DNA from: Schistosoma mansoni
Taxonomy: Eukaryota; Platyhelminthes; Trematoda; Strigeidida; Schistosomatidae
DNA length: 64,000 nucleotides
Assembly: GCF_000237925.1 (NCBI RefSeq)
Contig: NC_031498.1
Coordinates: forward strand, 5,500,152-5,564,151
Reading direction: 5' to 3'
Numbering within the stretch: position 1 is the first letter of the stretch; every line of letters begins with the position of its first letter. Below the pieces are notes generated by a model. The model did no database searches and was not told where the DNA came from. It saw only the letters and a list, made by a program, of their open reading frames with translations. Made by a program: the position numbers and the translations under genes. Of the stretch, positions 51,601 to 60,600 are shown in pieces.

Positions 51601-54600
51601 GGTCATGCAGCTTATTATGTTTGAAGTACAAAACAATCTTCGCATCAACACAAGTTGGGAAATATTTATTATGTGCAGATTTTTGTACAATGACAAGAGT
51701 TAACAACATCTATCTAAACAAATAACATATAATTAAATTTAAAATAAGTGATGAAGGCAAAAAAAGCACAAGTCCATAATAGTACAGTACATTTTAGATA
51801 TTGTTTTTTATGGTATTCTAAAGGTTTACAAAATATGTCGATTAGTACGTAAAACATTATGCATCGTTTCGTGTGCATACATGCTTTCAGTTTTCAACAA
51901 ATAATGAAGTGCAGGCATTTTAAGTTGTTTTCAGATAGGAATCTTTCTAGGATAATAATAGTCTCATGGGAGGGAGGAGTGGTTAATATCATAAGTGATG
52001 AAGCGATCACACTATGAGGTTACCTTCACGTCTAGTAAACACAATAATGTCGCATAGAATTGTACCCTGTACCGTGAAGTTTGACTTACACATATCACAG
52101 AAAAGATAATATACATTTAGACTATCCTCGAAATAACGCAACCAATCTCATTAGTTAACGATATATAAATGTTACATATTTCTGAAATATATTTGAATTA
52201 TTAATAGACGTTTTACTAACTCTTTAAATATATTGTAATACTCTGAAATTTACTTGAAATGAGAGGTAATTTAAATTTTCTCGAAACAAATTCATCTTAA
52301 ATGTTGAGTATAGTGAGCTAGATTAGACCCAATATGAAGATATGTAGGAAAAAAGAAACAAATGAGGAACCAGTCGATATCACGAGATAATGACTAAAAA
52401 AGATGGCAATCAAGAGAACTAAATGACCCACCTCAAAATGTTGGTTCCAAACTGGTTCTAGTGTTTCTTTAACAACAGAAGTAGTGAACGTCCTAGCACC
52501 AACTGTTAATGAAAAAATTCAAGTTGTCAATTTTATAAAGTTGAAAAAGTTTTTTTTCATTGACGATTTTTTTTATATTCTATTACATGCAAGTTTTTCG
52601 AGAGCCATTAGGAATATCAACACCAAGATGTACGCAAATCTAATTAAGAGGCATCCATCCTGAACTTTACTACGGACAGCCACTATATTCAAACCATACA
52701 CAAATGATTATAAATTGGAAAAATTAGAAATATTACAATTTTCAACTTATACATTTAACACTCATATTTTGATTCGGATCTTTGGTAGGAAGTATTGAAT
52801 TAATGGCCAAAGCCCAAGGGACAACTGCTTGAGGCCAGTCACGCGCGGCCTTTTTATAGGAAGTTTTTGATATGTTAGCTCTGCACTTCAAAAGACTTTA
52901 CCGCCGGAGACGGAAGTCCGCGGGGTAAAATGAGGTGTGACATTTTTAGGGTCGACCTTTTCTAACTCCTTCCTTCTGTTGTAAGAAGGCAATATCGCTG
53001 CAGATGATGGTTGTCCGGGGAAAACACCTTACTGCCGTCACACCCCTCTACAGTCAGCAGTGCGACTTCACCCTTGGACCTTAAGTTGCTGTTTTTAGTC
53101 TTCCCGTTCTTTAGCCGACCTGTCTGGCATAGTAGGACCTAAGAGAACATCCATACTAGCCAATATAGCTCGGCTGAGTAATCAAGATGGTCAAGCCCGA
53201 CCACCATTTCAGGGTAGCAGCTACGGTCTGGCAAACACTAACCTTCTATGAACAACAGATATACCAATATGATTTCTCATTCTTAAACTGTGACAAAAAG
53301 TCACAGATAATTGGATAATATGATAAGTCACTGACATTCTAATCCATGAAACTTTTTCTCATTATAAAGTTTGTGAATAAACTAGTGGATATCAAGAGCT
53401 GCATCATAATAGAAAATGGTCCATATGAACAAGTTACGCAAGACTACAAGCAGTTAAAATAATTGACTGTTGGATCATCTAGACGTCAGAAAGAGTGGTA
53501 GCTAATCTGTTACAACAATCAAATATAAAGAATCGTCGACAACCTGAGTTTCAGAAAAACAATAAGGATAGCAAAACTAAAATTTAGAACCCACTTTTTA
53601 ATTACATCTATTTTATTGAAAATAAAATATATACTATAAAATTGACATTTACCTCGTATAACACAATATGGATCAGATGTATTATGTCCAATCACATTTT
53701 TATCACCTGCTTTAAGATTTCGACCAGATATGATATTGATATGAAGAACGCCCTTTTAGCATTGATCAATAATGAAAGTATAAAAATAATTGGAGTAGCA
53801 TTAGTGAATAAAATGAGAAATAATAATGTTCAAAAATTAATTTAGATATTCAAAATACATTAATTTGATGATCGGAAGAGAAAACACCTAATTGTTTACT
53901 GAAATAACACGGTCCGATATATTATAAAATTATAAAAGATGAATGAAATATGGAATCGAACTACAGAAGAGACGAAAAACCATGAAAACAAAAAGGTGTT
54001 GTCTATATCAGCAATAATATTGTCGTTTAAAACTACAAGCCACTTTTCAAATATCTTTCAAACACCAACTGAAGATATGTTGTAATAAATGACCAGTTCG
54101 TGCTACAATTATGTCTGATTGCCTTAACGCTTCATCCATTATTTTGTCTTCATAAGCCCTTGAGAAGTACGCATAAATGAATCCACTTGTTTAAAAAATT
54201 GCGGTTTAACCAAGTTCTTTAGTTAAAATACCTACGTTCCTAGACCTGATAACAAAAATTTAAAACTACCAGATGGAGGGAGCAATAATGTCAATTGATA
54301 TCATGAACAATGAATAATACAATTCAGTATTGTTTCATGATACTAATCACGTTCTACATTTAGGTTAAGTAGTGTCGAGACATACTGTACTATTGGGACT
54401 TCAGATACGCGCTTACTTGAGGCAATGGATATTTCAAACGCTGTATGTCAATGTCAGGAACCAGTTGAACCGGTAGACGATTTGGGAGAACGACCAACTG
54501 ATTGACAACATTACGAAGTACTGTATTCAATGTTTGTCTGAATGGATTTAAAATAAGTACAGAAGTTACTAAACAGCAGAAATAACATACAAAAATTCAG

Positions 54601-57600
54601 ACAAGATCGAAGTTTAATACCTTTTAAAAGTGATTTTTATCTAATTAAAAAGGGACATAAGTTGTCGGTCATGCTTCTAGAACACTATAAAATTAGTATT
54701 ATAAATCTTTCAGACATTTGTTATCCGAGAAAAAAACTAAGAAATTCAAAGTTAGTTCAAATATAAAGTAACATTCTAGATCAATGATTTTCTGATGGTT
54801 TTGAAACAAATACATGTACAGAAGTATCTTATCTACTACCTATTTGTATTTCCATCGTATCAAATCGACCAGATTTTCGAAAGATTAAATACTGCTTTAC
54901 ATGTTATAAAAATAAATCCCGTTTCTATGATGAGAACACTTAAACGATATACTTATTTGCTGTGGACAAAAATGCGATTACATGAAACATTTACAAGAAA
55001 TGTAGATGAATGTTATCAAATTGGAGTTGTGGTTTGACCATCGTGTCGTTAGAACTCAAGAAAATTATGAGAGGAATATCGCTACTGATAACGACGAAGT
55101 TTGTTAAAACCGCAATAGTAACTGTCTTATAAAATAAACTTAAATTAGAAGGACACAGAGGATTAGGTAAGTAGCTCTTATTGGGGTTGACGATGTAAAG
55201 AAGCTTAGAGCACGTGGATATAAATCGATTAATCAGTTCTTGGTAATGATGTCAACTAATGTCTGTATACGCACTAGAGATAATCTTTGTGTTTCCGACT
55301 TTTCTTGGTGACATGAAAAATTAACTGATTACCGTGCCTTCCTCAGTTCCTAAACATTCAGTGTGTCCTGATATTTGATATTTAATTCACTTATATTCAG
55401 CAACTGTGAAGATTAAATTTCTGGCAAAAAGATCATTTGTTTTTGATTGCCAAGTTATTGACTATATAAGCTCTAATTTGAACAAGAATTTTCATAGTAC
55501 ATCATTACGAGAAAAACACATTTGTCAGTTGAATAAAAGACTTTCCACACGACTATGATATTACATTTCAATAGCAAAGTTGATAGTAAGTAGATGAGTA
55601 GTTACTTTGAAATCCATCATAGACTATTTTGAAATAATATGGAAATCATAACGCAAGTACAAGAGATCTGAAAAAACGTTAGGGTGCAAGGAACAAAAGT
55701 GTTTTATTGTTAATGAAATGTATTCTTTGGATATAAATGAAAAGAATAAAGGACTGTTAAATGACAGTTGTGATTATATTTGTTTGTCGTATCCAGTCAT
55801 CATATATATGTACGTGAATGTCGAATAACAGTTTAGAGCTTTTATAAAGGTTCGTTAAAGTTAGACTAACACTATCGAGGAATATAGATTACGAAGTGAT
55901 TGAATTCTCATTGTCATCACATATCTTTAACACTGATGAGAAAAACTGCAAAACTTTTAAAAATTTGGGGAGCTTTAAGGCTTACGAATAAATTGTGTAC
56001 AACTAGATCAAATGGTTGGAATGTGAATCGGCCAACGATAAAGCGGACAGATGTTCAGCTTGATTAATCTCTAGTTAGACGAAGATTGTTCATCTGGTTA
56101 TGTTGGTCCAAGCAATAATAATCTTTAGTCCTAAAGAGATCTCTAGCTTACAGTTTTCACTGTGACACTATTAGTCATCTTCCTAAGGAATAAATTTTCA
56201 TTTGTATTAAGACCCTTACGTTAAATTGCACTTAAGATTCATGTCGACTGCCAGCGCTGGAGATCTCAAAGTAACTGATTAACGGTTAGTCCTCTCAAAT
56301 CCAACATTCAGTACTTTGGCTTAGCAAGCCAAACTACAATTATGAAACGTTAATATAAGCTTTGGTGTAAAGGAATATATTGACGACTGAATGGTGATAA
56401 TCATTAAATCAAGGTTCAGACTACTGCAACTCATCCATATGCATAGAGTCAAATGTACAATGAAGGAAGTATAATTAAATGTTCTGAAAACGTCTCATAA
56501 TAGAATAACAATATAAAGTAAGAAAACTAGAAATAAGAACATATTAAAGTAAACCCACTGCAAACCCGGGAGCCCCAGGATATTTCCCATATCGGTTAAA
56601 GAGAAATTGATATACTAAAAATCAAATGAAAAATGAATGTTACTGACTAATATTTCCATAAATAATAGACAACATAGTAAAGAAAAAAATGAAGGGATCT
56701 ACCAAACTGATACATTTCCCACATGGTACGTGTGAAGACATTTTGTAGGGACGAGTTGAGAAAAGGAATGTATAAGTAGCTAATGTCTAGTGAATAAATT
56801 TGTAAATTTTTAATGAGGACTTGTTGAATAGTTATTTCATGATACTTTATACAATGCTAATCGTAAACTCGTATGATTTATTAATTCCCAATATATCTTT
56901 TACTGTCTACAGAAAGATTTATTATGAGGCATTTATTTTTTAGATAGAGAATATGGTGGTGATTTGAACGTCCAAATTACAGGAGCTTCTCTCTATCTTT
57001 ATAAATTCTATGGGACAGTCTGATTTAGTAAACTTTGCAAATTGATATGCATTTATTCAGATGAACTGAAGTAATAATTAAACATAACAAATAAATATAA
57101 CTTGATTTTCCTATAAATGCTATCGCTACTCGACTCCTAATTCAAACTAATACAGTTTCGGAAATAGTATTTGATGCTAACAAAGGCTATTGAGATCCTG
57201 AATCCCAATATACAAAATTTCGTTGATCATAATACTTGTGATAAGTCAGAGTTATGTGGCCTCTTTCCAGCTACTGTAGTTTTCAGCCAAATTAAAGCTT
57301 ATAGATTAAAAGACATTAACGAAGAGTTATTAGTACTAAACGATAGAATCAGAGTACAAAATTTAGTTTTATATTCAATAAATACTGACTGTCGTAAAAA
57401 CAAATAATCCTTGCATCGTGCATGACGGTGTATTTATAACTGATACTAAGACCATTGCCAACGTTAGCAGTAATATGCTTGTAACTAATTATGAACCTCT
57501 AGATAACATGAGATCAGAAGTCATACACAAAAGTATTAGCTACAAACAATATTTTCCTTCACTTATTTCCAAATCGGTAGAGCCATAACCTACATTTAGG

Positions 57601-60600
57601 TTTTAAGGGACCATAGAATGGTAGGAATCGCATCCATTTACTTCATTTGTATCGGACATGATATCCTAGTACGTCTACCAAAACTGTTTAAACTTCTCTG
57701 AAAGCAAGCGTTTATCCCAACCGCTAGAAACCATATATACAATACCGTTTTCAAGTCTCGAGATGACTTGCACAACCACAGGTATGTGGAGATCTATAGA
57801 TCAATGGAAAAAACTGAACTACAAGAAATTTCTGATTGTTTACTAGCTGGGGAATTTATAACTAGTTCGTAATATAGCTTCCTTAAATTTAAGTCTTGGA
57901 TAAATTGTAATTTTGACACCTTTAAATCACTCTTTTTTGAACTTAGTATCGGACGTCAGCTTCTTAGCGGGAGACTAATATCTCAGCGTCAAGGATTCAG
58001 TGAGTAGGTGCCTTGAATCTCTTCTTCGTCATAAACATCAAGAAGATGAAACGAAGTTATCTCTGTTGGCATCCCATCTAGTCACAAATAGTGTATTGAA
58101 AGGCCTTAGATCTTGTGCTCTTTTTAGCTTTTATAAACGATAACTAAGACTGAATCAGCTTGGGTAAACGTTTTCTGTCTGCAAATGATTTCAAGGTAGT
58201 GTATTCATTTTCTCCACAAAAGCCTACCAATATATGAAACTGCATCATTATGGAGCCGAGTTAGATCCCCTTATGGTGTTCGAAATGAAATTCGGGACTT
58301 AGCATCGCTAAACGTGGAGGGATTTCTTTTGGTAGTCCTTTTCTTAATTATGACTTTCGATTAAATCGTACTAGCCAGCAATAAAAATGACCGCTGTAAA
58401 TATATTAGTTAAAGGGGAGAATGTTAAGCTAAAATTATTTCCAGCTAGATACAAGGTAAATTACGGAAGGAATTTTGGGTTTTTTCTTAAAATACAGAAC
58501 CAGTGAGCCAAATAGTCAAAAGGCAGTGTCTAAACAACTTATTCGTGACTGCACGTAGAATGCTACAAGTTTGCAATTGTACATAAATGAAAGAAATCTA
58601 CCAATAAATACTGACTGGACTATCCAAAAAGCACACGGTAACCGCACCAGCGAACGGGACTTTCGGAACTAAAGGCTTCATAACGACACGTAGTGTACCG
58701 CGCAGCTTATATTGCAAATAAATTAAAGATAGAAAATGAAGAATATTTCATTAGTCAATTGAATGGAATATAATAAATATATGGTTTTAGTTTTAGGAAT
58801 GACAGCATTATTATTTACTATCCAACTGTAGACATTGAGAAAGACTTTCCTAAAGAATCAAAAAGTCTAGCTCAAAGATTATTTTAGCTAGTATCTGATT
58901 ACCAGCACCACCCCTGAACATCGGTTCAGTAGTGGCGAGACTATATTTTATGGACGAACTAATCAGACATAAGATAACGAGTCTTGGATTTTGGAGCGAA
59001 ATTTATCCATACATTTGGTTAAATGTCATTTTGCCATTATAGCTGATGTTAGTTCGTGACGAAAATCATAAATGTAATCCCTGACCATAACCATTAACCG
59101 TAAATCCTAATTCTAGTTTCTCACCCTGGTTTATAACCCTCATTTGGTCCTAGTTAGTAGGTGTACATTCTCATGGTCACCTTAACATCGCTCAAAGGTC
59201 ATCCATAACTTATAGTCTCACCACATCAAGTTTAAACATCTGATTTTACTTCAAAACTGCATTCAAGCTTGGGAGTCAAGCCACCAAAGTATGAAGGGTT
59301 ATGATTAGCCCACGAATTGTTGGAGGGAGCTAAGAGGAATTATTGCACTTTTACAACTTTAATTTAAGTACAATATATATTTGGAGTCCATTTCTTGTTA
59401 TTTTGAACAGTTTGGGAAACTAGATTCGATACTTGCTAAAATACCCATTCTTTGCACACTGGTTATCGCTTTGGAATTAATTATACTAAGGATAGTATTT
59501 AAGGATAGCAATATGCACGAAATAATTGTATTGGTGTGCATAAATACTTCCACTAATCTCGTGATGGGAGTATCCACAGGATCATACTTGAAATTACCAA
59601 CGAGACTCAGGAAATTTACAAGTAAACCAAACACACTGAACAATCTAATAGAAATTTAGTCAGCCCTTGAGTATAAAAACTGTAAAACCAGAGAATACAA
59701 TTGACTCGCAATAAAGTTAACTTTAGAATGTTTAAAAAGGACACCAGTTTCGATTCTACAAGATGTCCAAAATGCCTATTTTTGTTTATAAGCTGGATAA
59801 AAGTCGAAGTGTTGTAACACAGGACTGTGTGGAGATATTTCAACAGTTACCGAAGACAGATTTCAAAAAGGAGGAGTATTATACAGTTATTTTTTGCAAG
59901 ACCTAAAGAATATAGGACGAATTTTTCAGGTCCATTTACTAAACGAACTTGAAACCTAAACTAGCTGGAATATGCTTGAGGCTACCAAAGTCGTGTTGTT
60001 CGTTACCTAACCTTTGTGTGTTGCTGTTTGTCACTACTTCAGAGGGCGACACCATAGCAGTGAGAAATTGATTTGAATCTAGTTTTCGTGAAAGGATAAT
60101 TGGACTTTCGTCAAAATTATCTCATTTCATTCGGTGCAAAAACGCATTTAGTATACGATAGGAACACTTAGACAAAGCCCTAATGATCTCTGGAAGGTAG
60201 TACGATTTTAAGGGAACCTCTAGTCCTCCTGACGTTTAATATAAATGGAAAAACTGGCGTTCCTCCAGACTACAAACTACCTGTAAATTCAACTCTTACT
60301 GAGTAAAACAGTGTTTGATAGTTATATACTAGGTTGGCAATCAAATAAACAGCATTAGGATCAATAACTGAATGAGTGAAAAGCATTTTGGTTGGAAAAC
60401 GAAAAAAACGGACACCCTGGGCTATTCAGCTTGAGATATAAAATCGCAAAACGATTTAGAGGCATTTAGATTAGTTAGTTAAAAAGCCAGACACTTGGTA
60501 CATGCCATTTAGACTAAATTTGTAGATATACAGGGATATATAACCCGAAATATATGAATTATTGAAAAATACCTCAAACTCCTTCACTCCTGCCTTGACT

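Noticed and set aside
57171-58420. Plus-strand gene or retroelement around 57.2-58.4 kb
   Set aside because: Several open pieces look coding-like, but no motif, splice pairing or repeat partner supports a gene or a named element.
59381-59659. 92-codon plus and 81-codon minus frames at the same place
   Set aside because: Neither has a recognisable domain or flanking splice sites, and the hydrophobic runs are expected from AT-rich DNA.
60180-60290. Missing E-Syt SMP exon (minus strand)
   Set aside because: It contains readable residues but neither the phase nor the expected GxLRVxLxPL pattern fits.
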